Below, in pieces: positions 36,125 to 45,314 of a DNA stretch of 64,000 bases. Source of the stretch: Hyphomicrobium_A sp963728165 (lineage in GTDB: Bacteria > Pseudomonadota > Alphaproteobacteria > Rhizobiales > Hyphomicrobiaceae). Where the stretch lies: NCBI GenBank assembly GCA_963728165.1, contig CAVSIY010000008.1, positions 97,460-161,459 of the forward strand, written 5' to 3'. The notes under the pieces are model-generated. The model was not told the DNA's origin. It saw only the letters and a program-made list of their open reading frames with translations, and searched no databases. Position numbers and translations under genes: made by a program. The first letter of the stretch is position 1. Each line of letters begins with the position of its first letter.

Positions 36125-37087
36125 TCATTCGGCCTTCAGGCCGAGCTCAGTCGCCGCCGCCGTAATATTGCTCACTGCGCCCGCGTCATCCTTGAAGACA
36201 TCAAGCGCCTTGCGGAACGCCGCTGACGCAACCTCTCTCTCCCCAAGCACAACTCGGGAGCGCATGAGGCGAGTCCAGCCCTCGACGTCTCGCGGAGACC
36301 TCTCCAAGCGAGCCGCCAGGCCATCAACCATCGATCGGATTGCAGCGTCACGCTCGCGCGGGGGCATCCCCTCGAGCTTGGAAACTTTCGAGACGCTTGG
36401 TCCGTCGCTACTTTTGCCGACGGCCGCGGTTTGCAATGACGAGGCTGTCTCCGGATTGCCGCCTCCAGAGGCCTTCGCTTTGGCCTCCTCGTAGGAGAGC
36501 TTGAGCTCGGCGGAGCCTGGATCGAGCGCGACCGCCCTCGCATAGGCGGTCGCTGCCTGTTCATAGCGCCCCGTGTTGAAATAGGACCAACCGAGCATCC
36601 GCCAGCCTTCGGTGTCGTCTGGCGTGGTCTCGAGCCGGGCCGCGAGCCGCTCGATCATCGTGTTCACATCAGGCAGCAGCTCGCCAGCGGCCGCAGGAGA
36701 GGCCGGTTCTCCGGTTCCGATAGAACGGGTGTAGTCGGTGAGGCTCGTAAGCATTTCGCCATCCGACCCGGCGTCCGACAGCGAGAATGAGTCCGTATCC
36801 CTCGAGCCGGTCACCCCTGGAGAAACCCCAATATAGGAAGTTGCTGCACCAATGCCTGCAACGAGGAGAAAGACCGTGGCCGGCACGATCAACAAGCCGC
36901 CGACACCTCGAAGGTCTTGGCCGAACACCCAGCCCTGTCGAGCCCTACCGTCTTCGCGACGGGAGGTCTTCAGGTTGCGCGGCTTCCTTCGCGAACCCTT
37001 CGATTGCTGCGGAAGGATGAGCAGCGCTGATATCGCGATTGTAGAGGCGACAAAAAGTGCGCCGAGGAGGGTCAATGACATCTGCAT
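36125..37087 (-). CDS. CcmI/CycH-like TPR protein (cytochrome c maturation type)
   Basis: 320 residues. One N-terminal membrane segment (residues 4-25), a charged loop, a second segment (about 63-87), then two TPR-like units. The first has IERLAARLETTPDDTEGW and LGWSYFNTGRYEQAATAYA, the second VDGLAARLERSPRDVEGW and VASAAFRKALDVF. Two spans plus periplasmic TPRs of this phrasing are typical of CcmI, which hands apocytochrome c to the haem ligation machinery. The core ccm genes are absent here, so it may be an accessory copy for the nearby multihaem cytochromes. It overlaps the Tyr-rich gene upstream by 16 bases. Confidence 0.82.
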   Translation of the reverse strand: MQMSLTLLGALFVASTIAISALLILPQQSKGSRRKPRNLKTSRREDGRARQGWVFGQDLRGVGGLLIVPATVFLLVAGIGAATSYIGVSPGVTGSRDTDSFSLSDAGSDGEMLTSLTDYTRSIGTGEPASPAAAGELLPDVNTMIERLAARLETTPDDTEGWRMLGWSYFNTGRYEQAATAYARAVALDPGSAELKLSYEEAKAKASGGGNPETASSLQTAAVGKSSDGPSVSKVSKLEGMPPRERDAAIRSMVDGLAARLERSPRDVEGWTRLMRSRVVLGEREVASAAFRKALDVFKDDAGAVSNITAAATELGLKAE

Positions 37088-37476
37088 GCCTCCCTCTGGC
37101 GACGAGCACCGCGTTTATGGCGCAGGCTGGCGATGCATCGCCGGTGCTGCCAGTAGGAGCATCGGCTGCTGTATCTCTTTCTGTAGAAGTACGGATAGCC
37201 GTAGTAGATATACCCGGGACCGATGTACCGCGGATAAAAGCCGCGCCTGTAGTAGTAGGGATAGTCATAGGCGAGATAGTTCGGAGCTATAGGCAGGAAG
37301 AGCGGTTTGCCGCGGCCACGGTAGTTGATCTCGATCACATCTTTCGTAGCGCTATTGCCGGCCTTCAGAACGGACAGCCTGGCCGATGCGGCATTGGCCG
37401 CCGGCGCGATGGCGAGGAATCCGATCGCCACCAAGCATGCGATTAGAGGCGATGCGCATAGTTTCCGACTGCTCAT
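37072..37476 (-). CDS. Exported Tyr-rich small protein
   Basis: 134 residues. Signal peptide about 1-29 (LIACLVAIGFLAIAPAANA). The mature part contains a striking Tyr/Pro/Gly-rich stretch (YDYPYYYRRGFYPRYIGP then YIYYGYPYFYRKRY) and a Cys/Arg-rich end. The last residues overlap the TPR gene and may be out of their native frame. Such Tyr-rich exported proteins occur widely in Hyphomicrobiales; function unknown. Located between the OMP/cytochrome genes and the CcmI-like gene in the same direction. Confidence 0.6.
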   Translation of the reverse strand: MSSRKLCASPLIACLVAIGFLAIAPAANAASARLSVLKAGNSATKDVIEINYRGRGKPLFLPIAPNYLAYDYPYYYRRGFYPRYIGPGYIYYGYPYFYRKRYSSRCSYWQHRRCIASLRHKRGARRQREACRCH

Positions 37477-37530
37477 GAGAGTACCTCGTCTCGTTCCCTG
37501 TCCTCAGCCATTGACGTCATCTCCGATCGC

Positions 37531-39219
37531 TCAGAACTTCCTGCGGAGCTCGGCGCGGATGCCGAAGTTGTCTTCGGCGGCGCCCTCTTGGATTTGATAG
37601 GTCGCGTCAGCGCGGAACAGCCAGGCCAGGGTGATGGGGACCTGATAGCGAACGCCGAAGCCGAATTGCGCATTCTTTGCGCCAATGCCGTCATCCTCGA
37701 ACGGCTGCACCATGGCCACCTCGAAGACGATCTGCTGATCCAGATTGAAGAGATACTCCAGGCCAATTGCGCCGCCGATGGTGTTGGAGCCGGTGTCGTC
37801 GAGCTTCGGGTAACCGGTGAGGGCGTCGGTCTCGAAGTTGATGCCGACGTTTTTGAGGATGCCCGCGTTATTGCCATCGACCAGGGGCTGGGGGGCGCCG
37901 AAGCCGACGAAGAAGTTGGCGTAAGGGAGCAGCGTGCTCGGCAAACCCGAGATCAGGCTGTTCTCTGAAATGATGGCAATGCCGTCGTTGTCCTTGCCGT
38001 CCCCGAAGTTCGCGAACACGCGGGTCGAGTTCGACACGGTGTTGGCATAGCGCCGACTGTAGGCGACAGTGAGGAAGTGCGTCAGAAGTCCGTCCTGTTC
38101 GTCGACGCCCTGGATCAGGCCATAGCCCGCCTCGATATAGCCGTCGAAAGCATCGATGAAGGCGGTTGCGCCATAGAGGTTGGCGCTGTGGTTGTCGACC
38201 TTGCCGTCCGCTCCGATGATGCTGGCGTTGTCGACGTTATCGAACGCGGCAAAGAAGGTGATGTCGAAGTTGGAAAGGCCGAGCGCCGCCGAGTTCTTCG
38301 CGGGGAGGCTCACCGCGCCGCCGAGGATCGCGTCGTTCGCCCAGATGCCGTTCTGCAGGAACAGCGGGAAGAGACCGACAGTGAAGGGCAGGTCGAATCC
38401 GGCTTCCTTGCCGGAGAAACCGGAATAGAGCGAGCCCAAGTCACCCTCAAAGAACAGCGTCTGCGGGTTGGCGTCGAACTCATCGGTGAACTTCCTATTG
38501 GCGTCGCCGCCACCAAACTCGAAGCGGCTGAATTGATTATTTTTCTGAATCGGTGCGAAGAAGGCGTGCAGTCGCTCGGTGCCGGTGATCTTTAAGTCGA
38601 CATCGAGGTTCAGCCGCGTTGCGACCTGGGCAATGTCCTTGCCGTTGTTGTTGTTGGAGGCGATCGCAGTCCGCCAGTCACCATAGATGGCAAGGCCCGG
38701 GAGCAGCGGATTTTTAACACCGAGGAGGGTGGAGCTCTCGTCGTATTCGCCGGAGGTGTATTGCTGGCGACCGAGCTCAAGCAGCGGGCGCGGCGGCGCA
38801 ATCGCGGTCTTTCCGCCGTAGATGTCGACCTGCCCCTCGGCATTGTACTTGATGGCTTCGTACTGCGGATCGGGTAGGAAGGCGTCTTCGATCAATTCGC
38901 TTTTCTTGTGTTCCTCGCTGCTGCTTTTCTTGGCGACCTTGCTGCTGTTTTCACCTTCCGCTGGCTTTGCGGCGTTGTCGGAAGTCTTCTTTTCTGTAGC
39001 CGCACCTAGGTGCTGCGCATCCGCTTGGTCTTTGGCGGGATCGAGCTGGGAGGCGCCGGACGACACTTGGGTCAACCACCCGCCGCTGCGGCCCTCGCTG
39101 CTGCTTTGGCCTGCTGCAGGTGCTGCAGTCATGCCGAACATCACGAGGCAGCCACCGGCTACCAGCATAATGGTGGCGGTCGTCGTCCTGGCACGGTACG
39201 CGTTACAATTCACGTGCAA
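37531..39219 (-). CDS. Predicted outer-membrane beta-barrel protein next to multihaem cytochromes
   Basis: 562 residues. A signal peptide (core ATIMLVAGGCLVMFGM, cleavage near AAG) is followed by a Ser/Lys-rich low-complexity region (about 40-110). Then about 430 residues alternate hydrophobic and polar positions in the manner of a barrel, ending in RAELRRKF with a C-terminal Phe, the outer-membrane insertion signature. Many strands carry Asn and Asp in loops. It lies 127 bases after the pentahaem cytochrome gene and shares its direction. By analogy with porin-cytochrome modules it could house or export a multihaem protein. Homology to known PioB/MtrB porins is not evident by eye. Confidence 0.78.
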   Translation of the reverse strand: MHVNCNAYRARTTTATIMLVAGGCLVMFGMTAAPAAGQSSSEGRSGGWLTQVSSGASQLDPAKDQADAQHLGAATEKKTSDNAAKPAEGENSSKVAKKSSSEEHKKSELIEDAFLPDPQYEAIKYNAEGQVDIYGGKTAIAPPRPLLELGRQQYTSGEYDESSTLLGVKNPLLPGLAIYGDWRTAIASNNNNGKDIAQVATRLNLDVDLKITGTERLHAFFAPIQKNNQFSRFEFGGGDANRKFTDEFDANPQTLFFEGDLGSLYSGFSGKEAGFDLPFTVGLFPLFLQNGIWANDAILGGAVSLPAKNSAALGLSNFDITFFAAFDNVDNASIIGADGKVDNHSANLYGATAFIDAFDGYIEAGYGLIQGVDEQDGLLTHFLTVAYSRRYANTVSNSTRVFANFGDGKDNDGIAIISENSLISGLPSTLLPYANFFVGFGAPQPLVDGNNAGILKNVGINFETDALTGYPKLDDTGSNTIGGAIGLEYLFNLDQQIVFEVAMVQPFEDDGIGAKNAQFGFGVRYQVPITLAWLFRADATYQIQEGAAEDNFGIRAELRRKF

Positions 39220-39346
39220 GCCCCTTACGCTTTACAAGTCGCGTGCAAGCCCGGCGTCGCGGCTCTGAGCTGCGGCCTAACGCTGGGCACCGGCTACTTT
39301 GGGCGCCTTGCAGATTCCCAGTGCGAAAACCCCCGGGTCTTCGGAA

Positions 39347-41281
39347 CTAGTTCACGTCGATCTCCACCGCGAAGGCATGGAAGTTCATGATCCGCTCGTT
39401 CATGCTCTGCTCCATTGCCTTGGTGGAGCCGACGAAGCGCATGAAATAGATCGGCTCGGCGCGGCTGCGCATGCGGAAGAGGAGGCGGTATTTGCCAGGC
39501 TTCGTGATCAGGTTGCCCGGCACTTGGTACTTGGCCTGCTTCTCTCCCAGCGGCGTCAGCGAGTGGTTCTCCATGCGTACCAGCGGTGGATGGTTGAGAA
39601 CGGTGGTCGGGATCTCGGGCGGACGCAGTTGCGGTAGCGGATCGATGTCGAAGTTAACCGGCAGGTACATCTCGCGATCCGTGCCCTTGACGTTCGTCGT
39701 CAGGAACTTGGTCTGGAAGTGCACCAGTTGTTGGTCCGTCTTGATGCGGCCGGCAGCGACATCCAGGCTGTGCAGATCGGCCATGTCGCCGTTGCTGTCG
39801 ATGTAGCCCGACTCCCAGATGTTCTTGCCGTCGGGATCGATGAGGGCGACGTTCACCCAAAGCTGCGGCTGCGCACCCAGGGAACCGGACGGCAGGTTGT
39901 GCCCCGTATTGGCGTTCTTGATCTTGTAAGAGAACGCCAAATCCGTGCCGACCTTAGGGGTGCCCTCGATGTAGGGACCGTCGACCTTGCTGCTGGCCTC
40001 CAAGACCTGCTGCCTGAGCTCGTCTCGCTTGTCGAGCTTCGCGAGATTCTCCTCGATGATCTGCCGGGCGTCTTCTCGGTCGGTCGGATCGGCCCAGCGC
40101 TTGGGGAATTCGACCTTGATCTTGCCGTCCGCGACCTTGTCCTCGAACTCGTCGGTGCCCCAGCCGGCGCGCCAGTCGAACTGCAGCCAGTCCTCGATGC
40201 TGAAGGCCGTTGCCTTTGAGTTGTGGGGGAAGATACCGGGGTGAGCGATCGAATAACCCGGCCCGATGAACCTGTGATTGGCATGCTTGCGGCCCGGGTT
40301 GATCTCCTTGCCGCCGACCACGGCGGAGGGCGCGGTCGCATACCCTTCCGGCTTTCCCGGCACCTTGCCCATGTGGCAGTCCTGGCAGGTGACGCCGGCT
40401 TCGCGCGCAGGGCTGTCGCGATACTGATCCCAGACGATCTCCAGCTTGATGCCCAGGTTGACGGCGACCTGGTGGCAGCTGACGCAGAACTCCGACTTGG
40501 TGATCTGGTCGTTGGTGATCATGCCCTTGTGGATGTCGTTGCCGCGCCCCTTAGCGCTGGTTTTGACCGAGTAGGCTTCCTTGTTGGCGAGGATGTCTTT
40601 GATCACGCTTTTTTCCCCGCTTCCGTAGACGGGCTCATAGATCTTGCCGGGCTCGACCCGGCGCTCGCCGTTGACCTTCCCGTATTGCTCTCTGACTCGG
40701 TGGCAGGTGATGCAGGTCACGCCCTCGCGGGAAATCTGGCTGCGCGCCCAAAGCGGCGTTTCCCGCTTCTCGCCGAGCTGAGTGCCGATCTCCTGATGGC
40801 AGCGCACGCAGAAGGTGCCCACCGTGCCCTGGGTCAGCCCCTGGAACTTCTGCTCGAACTTGTGAAACATCGGGGAGATCGACGCATAGGCATGCTGCGA
40901 CGACGACCATTCTTCGTAGATTTCCTTATGGCACTCGCCGCATTGTGCAGCGGTGGGATAGAGGGAGAGGGTCTCCTTATCGACCACGCCGCCGTGCCCA
41001 TTGGGCTTGGCGTTGGCGGCATCGGTTTTTCCCGAGGCTCCTTCAGCCTTGTCGTCCCCTTTGCTGACCGCTTTGGCACTGGCCTTCGCGTCGGTTACCG
41101 CGGCCGCTCCTTTATTCTCGGCATTCTCGGCGGGCTCCCACCCGGACTGGGCTTGTGCCGTTTGGATCCGGGTAGCCTTGCTAGACGCGGCGCCAGCACT
41201 CTGGCCAAGGAGTGCGGCGTGCAAAAGTATGGAGCTCGCGAAACCGCACGCCAGCATCGAAAGGCGGGATAGTCGTTTCAT
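39347..41281 (-). CDS. Pentahaem cytochrome c (cytochrome c554-like)
   Basis: 644 residues with a Sec signal (about 1-31) and an Ala/Lys-rich linker to about residue 95. Five CXXCH sites follow: CGECH, CVRCH, CITCH, CVSCH, CQDCH between residues about 114 and 300. The first is followed by KEIYEEWSSSQHAYA, typical of the cytochrome c554/c-prime family. The remaining 340 residues lack haem sites and look like a beta-rich domain (NTGHNLPSGSLGAQPQLWV), as in some multihaem reductases and HAO relatives. Periplasmic or cell-surface. Divergent from the reductase/tetrahaem/decahaem operon and followed by the OMP gene. Reaction unknown; electron transfer is inferred. Confidence 0.9.
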   Translation of the reverse strand: MKRLSRLSMLACGFASSILLHAALLGQSAGAASSKATRIQTAQAQSGWEPAENAENKGAAAVTDAKASAKAVSKGDDKAEGASGKTDAANAKPNGHGGVVDKETLSLYPTAAQCGECHKEIYEEWSSSQHAYASISPMFHKFEQKFQGLTQGTVGTFCVRCHQEIGTQLGEKRETPLWARSQISREGVTCITCHRVREQYGKVNGERRVEPGKIYEPVYGSGEKSVIKDILANKEAYSVKTSAKGRGNDIHKGMITNDQITKSEFCVSCHQVAVNLGIKLEIVWDQYRDSPAREAGVTCQDCHMGKVPGKPEGYATAPSAVVGGKEINPGRKHANHRFIGPGYSIAHPGIFPHNSKATAFSIEDWLQFDWRAGWGTDEFEDKVADGKIKVEFPKRWADPTDREDARQIIEENLAKLDKRDELRQQVLEASSKVDGPYIEGTPKVGTDLAFSYKIKNANTGHNLPSGSLGAQPQLWVNVALIDPDGKNIWESGYIDSNGDMADLHSLDVAAGRIKTDQQLVHFQTKFLTTNVKGTDREMYLPVNFDIDPLPQLRPPEIPTTVLNHPPLVRMENHSLTPLGEKQAKYQVPGNLITKPGKYRLLFRMRSRAEPIYFMRFVGSTKAMEQSMNERIMNFHAFAVEIDVN

Positions 41282-42102
41282 TGCCCCCTCAAAGATCTCA
41301 GAGCGGCGTTCCCGCTTCGCGTCGCCCCCGCAAACGACGCTCCACCACTCTGCGTGATTATTGAAGTGAAGATTAATGTATGAAAATTGGCGGTCCTATG
41401 GCCGCGTCTATAGAGAAAGCATCACAAAAAATCCAAAGCTTGAAATAACGCGTGTGATCAAAACAGAAATGATGAAATTGAGCAGATTGCACCTTGGCTT
41501 TCAGAACACGAGCCAGATGGCGATGAACAGCCGCCATGGCGTCCGGAGCATGGCAATCCGCAGGTCCCGTGGAACGAAACAATGTCTCCGGATTTCTCGC
41601 GCCATAATCATTTTGCGAGCACAATGTATTTCGGGCTCGATCGAGCGCTAGCAGATCGTGCCCATGCCAACGGCCTTGCCCGCCATCCCGCGCAGTTTGT
41701 AGGCAATGCGATCTATCAGGCATTTTCTGAAGGGCTTTTTGCAAAAACTAAAAGACATGTTCAGTTCCCGTCACCTCTAACCATCAAACGGCCATTCTCT
41801 GACCATGATGGGAGGATATTGCGTCGCTGATAAACAAGTCATGCCAATCACGTGGCAATTGAGTTTAAGCGAAAATAAGCGCCCTGTGACGGAGATTTCC
41901 TCATTGTGTTTCTATTCGGGGGCGACTTTCAACGTGGAGTTGCAAGCGTGACGGACGACGGCGAAGACGGCGTTTTGCTTCCGAACGATTGCGGGGGTTC
42001 AGGTTTAGAACGCTTGGTTGGTTGAGAGCGCGGGAAGCGCAGCGGTGGCGGCTCGACTGCGCCAGCCGCCGATGGAACTTTGAGGCCTTCCGGGATCAGT
42101 CA
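41282..42102. promoter_or_regulatory. Long AT-richer divergent spacer between the cytochrome operons
   Basis: 821 bases between the divergent pentahaem gene and the 2Fe-2S reductase. The stretch 41350-41900 is clearly richer in A/T than the surroundings (for example 41440-41480 and 41750-41880). It contains no frame with a ribosome site or family-like translation. It probably carries promoters and regulator sites for both operons. No perfect TTGAT-N4-ATCAA box is present; TGTGATCAAAACA at 41452-41464 is only half-site-like. Confidence 0.5.
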
Positions 42103-43176
42103 ATGGCAAGAAGTCATCAAGTTACGATCAATGGGAAGAGCTTTCTGGCGCTGCGCGGTGAGCTGCTGTTGGACGCGGCGCTGAGCAACGGCATCGACCT
42201 GCCCCATGACTGCCGCGCCGGCCACTGCGGTACCTGCTGCGTGCGGCTGGTATCGGGGGAGGTGCAGGGTGGCGCCGGCGCCAAGCCAGATATCGTTCAT
42301 GCCTGTCAGTGCCGGATTGTCGGCGACGTGGTGGTCGAGGGAAGGCAGCCATCGGATGTTCGCACGGTTGAAGGTGTGCTGCTGTCATTGCGCGCCCTGT
42401 CGGCCGAGGTGATGGAAGTCGGCATCAGGACGGATCGCGCGCTGCCCCATCTTCCGGGCCAGTATACGCAAGTGCGCTTGAGCGGCTATCCTAGCCGCCC
42501 CTTCAGCCTTACCCATCCCTTGGGTGGCAATGCGGGCAGCCGTTCGGTCTGGTTTCATGTCCGGCGCATGAAGGATGGGCGCGTCACCCCTTCGCTCGGC
42601 AAGCGCATCAAGCCGGGCCATCGGGTGAAGCTGACCGGGCCCTTTGGATCGGCGCATTTCCGGCCCAATCTGGACGGCCGGATGATCCTCGTCGCCACCA
42701 ACACCGGGTTTGCGCCGATCTGGTCGATCGCGGTTGCTGCGCTGCGCGAGAATTCGCAGCGCAGGATGTTGATCATCGCTGGTGGACGCACCATCGAGTC
42801 GCTCTATATGGGACCGGCTCTCGCCCAACTGGCCCGCTTCCCCAATGTCCTCGTCGTGCCCGTCTGCAGCACGCCGCAAACCTTGACACAAGCAGTGAAA
42901 CTGGGTCGGCCAACAGACTACCTGCCGCTCCTGTTGCCGACCGATGTGATCTACGCCTGCGGCGCACCGGGGATGGTCGATTCAATAAAGTCAATCGCCG
43001 CGCACAATGGCGTGGTCTGCTATGCGGATCCGTTCCTGCCGACCACCAGCGCCACGGCCGACGAAAATGTTCTGACCCGCGCGATGGGGCGACTTGCGGT
43101 GGGCAGGCACAGCCTGGATCGCCCCAGCAACCAGCGGGAGCAGCCGATCCAGGCGTACAGGATGGCTGAGAGGTGA
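42103..43176 (+). CDS. 2Fe-2S/FAD/NAD(P)H oxidoreductase (oxygenase-reductase type)
   Basis: 357 residues from the ATG at 42103. Three modules: a plant-type ferredoxin (about 1-90) with Cys37, Cys42, Cys45 and a fourth in HACQC near 69; an FAD domain with RPFSLTHP; and an NAD(P)H domain with TNTGFAPIWS and CGAPGMVDS. This order is that of reductases feeding ring-hydroxylating dioxygenases and P450 or monooxygenase systems. No oxygenase lies beside it; instead it precedes the tetrahaem cytochrome by 54 bases, so it may link NAD(P)H to the haem chain. That use is inference. A longer upstream frame has Arg-rich, unlikely sequence. Confidence 0.9.
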   Translation: MARSHQVTINGKSFLALRGELLLDAALSNGIDLPHDCRAGHCGTCCVRLVSGEVQGGAGAKPDIVHACQCRIVGDVVVEGRQPSDVRTVEGVLLSLRALSAEVMEVGIRTDRALPHLPGQYTQVRLSGYPSRPFSLTHPLGGNAGSRSVWFHVRRMKDGRVTPSLGKRIKPGHRVKLTGPFGSAHFRPNLDGRMILVATNTGFAPIWSIAVAALRENSQRRMLIIAGGRTIESLYMGPALAQLARFPNVLVVPVCSTPQTLTQAVKLGRPTDYLPLLLPTDVIYACGAPGMVDSIKSIAAHNGVVCYADPFLPTTSATADENVLTRAMGRLAVGRHSLDRPSNQREQPIQAYRMAER

Positions 43177-43230
43177 GAAGCCATTAGCGTCCTCAAAGCG
43201 CATAGTCTTTGGTCGATCGAGATCGGACTC

Positions 43231-44262
43231 ATGGCCCTTCTCCGGTCTTCCGCGGTTTGTTTCTATAGATTGCTGATGATCCTCACCTTTGCTGCCGATG
43301 GCGCAGCTGCGTCCGATCCGGCCAAGATCGTCGGTCCGAATGCCTGTGCCGAATGTCACAAGCAAGAGGCCAAGGCCTGGAAGCTCTCGCATCATTTCAA
43401 GACATTCCGCGAAATGCCGCGCAAAGCCGAGGCGAACGAGATCGGCAAGAAAGTAGGGGTGCGCCGCATCAAGTCGGGGACGTTATGCCTGAATTGCCAT
43501 TTCACGGTGCAGCAAAAGGAGGGCAGAGAGAAAATAATCGCCGGCATCTCCTGCGAGTCCTGCCACAGCGCCGGCCAGGAGTGGATCAAGGTCCACAGCA
43601 GTTTCAGCGGCAAGACACCGCTGTTCGAAAGCAAGGCCGAGGCGAAGGCGCGCTGGAAGCTCTCCGAGTCCAAGGGGATGATCCGGCCGCGCTCGGTCTA
43701 CCTCTTGGCGAAGAACTGCTATGGCTGCCATGTCGTGCCGCAAGAAGATCTCGTCAACAAGGGCGGCCACAAGGCCGGCAGCGCTTTCGATCTTGTATCC
43801 TGGTCACAGGGCGAGGTGCGCCACAACACTTGGCACAACATGGGGCGCGAGAACGTGCCGGCCAGCGCGGCGCGCAAGCGGATGCTCTATCTCGTCGGCC
43901 TCGGCGTCGATCTCGAGACTGCATTGCGCGCGATCGGGAAGGCGACCGTGCGCAGGACCTATGCCTTCGAAATGGCCAAGCGCGCCGACCACGCCCGCAA
44001 GCAACTCGCCGTAGCAGCCAAAGCGGCACCCGGCGTGCCGGAGATCGCAGAAATCGTCACACTTTCCCACTCGGCCGGGCTCAGGCTGAACAATGAACGC
44101 CGCCTGACCACGGCTGCCGACGGTATCGCCAAACAGCTCAATCTCATCACCGAGAGGTACGACGGCAGCACGATGGCGGGCCTCGACAGCCTGATTCCCG
44201 GACCGGACAAATACAAAGGAACGGCCAGAAAGCCGGATGATTCGATTCTAGACGGCTCGTGA
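43231..44262 (+). CDS. Tetrahaem cytochrome c (cytochrome c554-like)
   Basis: 343 residues with a signal peptide (about 1-27, core FYRLLMILTFAADGAAA). Four CXXCH sites: CAECH near 39, CLNCH near 89, CESCH near 109 and CYGCH near 164. The first is followed by KQEAKAWKLSHHFKTF, the c554-family phrase. Extra His residues (SHH, HNTWHN) can act as distal ligands. The C-terminal third is haem-free and helical. It lies between the reductase and the dihaem-b gene in one apparent operon, so it is probably a periplasmic electron carrier or the catalytic partner of the membrane b protein. Confidence 0.9.
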   Translation: MALLRSSAVCFYRLLMILTFAADGAAASDPAKIVGPNACAECHKQEAKAWKLSHHFKTFREMPRKAEANEIGKKVGVRRIKSGTLCLNCHFTVQQKEGREKIIAGISCESCHSAGQEWIKVHSSFSGKTPLFESKAEAKARWKLSESKGMIRPRSVYLLAKNCYGCHVVPQEDLVNKGGHKAGSAFDLVSWSQGEVRHNTWHNMGRENVPASAARKRMLYLVGLGVDLETALRAIGKATVRRTYAFEMAKRADHARKQLAVAAKAAPGVPEIAEIVTLSHSAGLRLNNERRLTTAADGIAKQLNLITERYDGSTMAGLDSLIPGPDKYKGTARKPDDSILDGS

Positions 44263-44327
44263 CGACAAGAACTCGAGTTGCTTCCTGGGACCCACCCATC
44301 GCGTTTGAGTAACTATCGAGGGGCGCC

Positions 44328-45212
44328 GTGACACCTGCCTCCATTGAGGGACGCCCGGCGAGATTTCCTACCAGCCAGGTCGTCCAGGGCCTTTGCATCG
44401 CGGCCATTTCCGGCGGCCTGTTCGAGCTCGTCTGGATCTATGGCAATGGGCTCCGCGATCCGCGCTATCTCGATGGCTGGATGCTGGCGGCCGGCATGAG
44501 CTTGCAGCTCTATTTCCACATCACCATCAAGACGGCCAGCCTGTCGCCGAAATCCGCCATACGCTGGCGGAAGATCCATATCTTTCTCGGCTATCTGCTG
44601 ATCGCCGCCTTCATCTCGCACTCGGACTTCTCACTGCCGGACACAGGCTTCGAATGGGCGCTGTGGGCGGCCTTCGTGCTGGTGACGCTGAGCGGCATTT
44701 TCGGCGCCTATCTCGCTTGGTCGCTGAAGGCCAAGGGCCGGATCGCCGACGGCGTCAGCTTTGATCGCATCCCCAGGCTCCGCGCCGATCTGGCTCAGGC
44801 TGTCCACGATATCGTCGCCGAAACCAAATCGAGCGCCGCTCAGATCGCCTTACCAGGGCTGCCCGCCTTACCCCATGACGACTGGATCATGGACCTCTAC
44901 ACCACCCACTTGCGAGACTTCTTCGAGGGTCCGCGCAATTACGCCGCCCACGTCCTCGGCTCGCAGCGCCCGCTCAACCGGCTGACCGACGAGATCGACA
45001 ATCTGTCTCGCTATGTCGACCAGCAGAACCAGAACAAGCTTGCCGCCATCAGGAACCTGGTGGTGGAGAAGGACCGGCTCGATTTCGCGCGCGTCTATCT
45101 CGGACTCACCAGGGGCTGGCTGTTCGTACATGTGCCCGTAACCTATGCGCTGATCGTGCTCACGGTGCTGCACGTCCTTGTCGTCTATGCCTTTTCAGCA
45201 GGGGCCTGGTGA
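44328..45212 (+). CDS. Dihaem b-type membrane cytochrome with two HX13H pairs
   Basis: 294 residues, four main membrane segments (about 18-37, 50-68, 84-100 with 110-131, and 262-289) around a soluble loop of about 130 residues. His84/His98 and His268/His282 are each spaced 14 apart in membrane helices. That is the arrangement by which two helices hold two b haems in bc1 cytochrome b and similar quinol enzymes. The GTG start at 44328 has GAGGGG upstream. Tetrahaem gene before, decahaem gene directly after (the stop overlaps a potential ATG). It is the likely quinone-linked membrane unit of this module. Sequence family not recognised beyond the haem pattern. Confidence 0.8.
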   Translation: MTPASIEGRPARFPTSQVVQGLCIAAISGGLFELVWIYGNGLRDPRYLDGWMLAAGMSLQLYFHITIKTASLSPKSAIRWRKIHIFLGYLLIAAFISHSDFSLPDTGFEWALWAAFVLVTLSGIFGAYLAWSLKAKGRIADGVSFDRIPRLRADLAQAVHDIVAETKSSAAQIALPGLPALPHDDWIMDLYTTHLRDFFEGPRNYAAHVLGSQRPLNRLTDEIDNLSRYVDQQNQNKLAAIRNLVVEKDRLDFARVYLGLTRGWLFVHVPVTYALIVLTVLHVLVVYAFSAGAW

Positions 45213-45314
45213 TGTGGCGACCGCTATGGCCCAGCTCGAGTTTGCCGCCGAAAACCGAGAAGTCCGGCGTCCCCTGGCTCGCGGCGCGACCGTCTGGCGG
45301 CGCTGCTCGCGCTC

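Noticed and set aside
41373..41744. 123-codon minus-strand frame in the cytochrome spacer
   Set aside because: Overlaps other frames, no motif, and the AT-rich spacer is better explained as regulatory.
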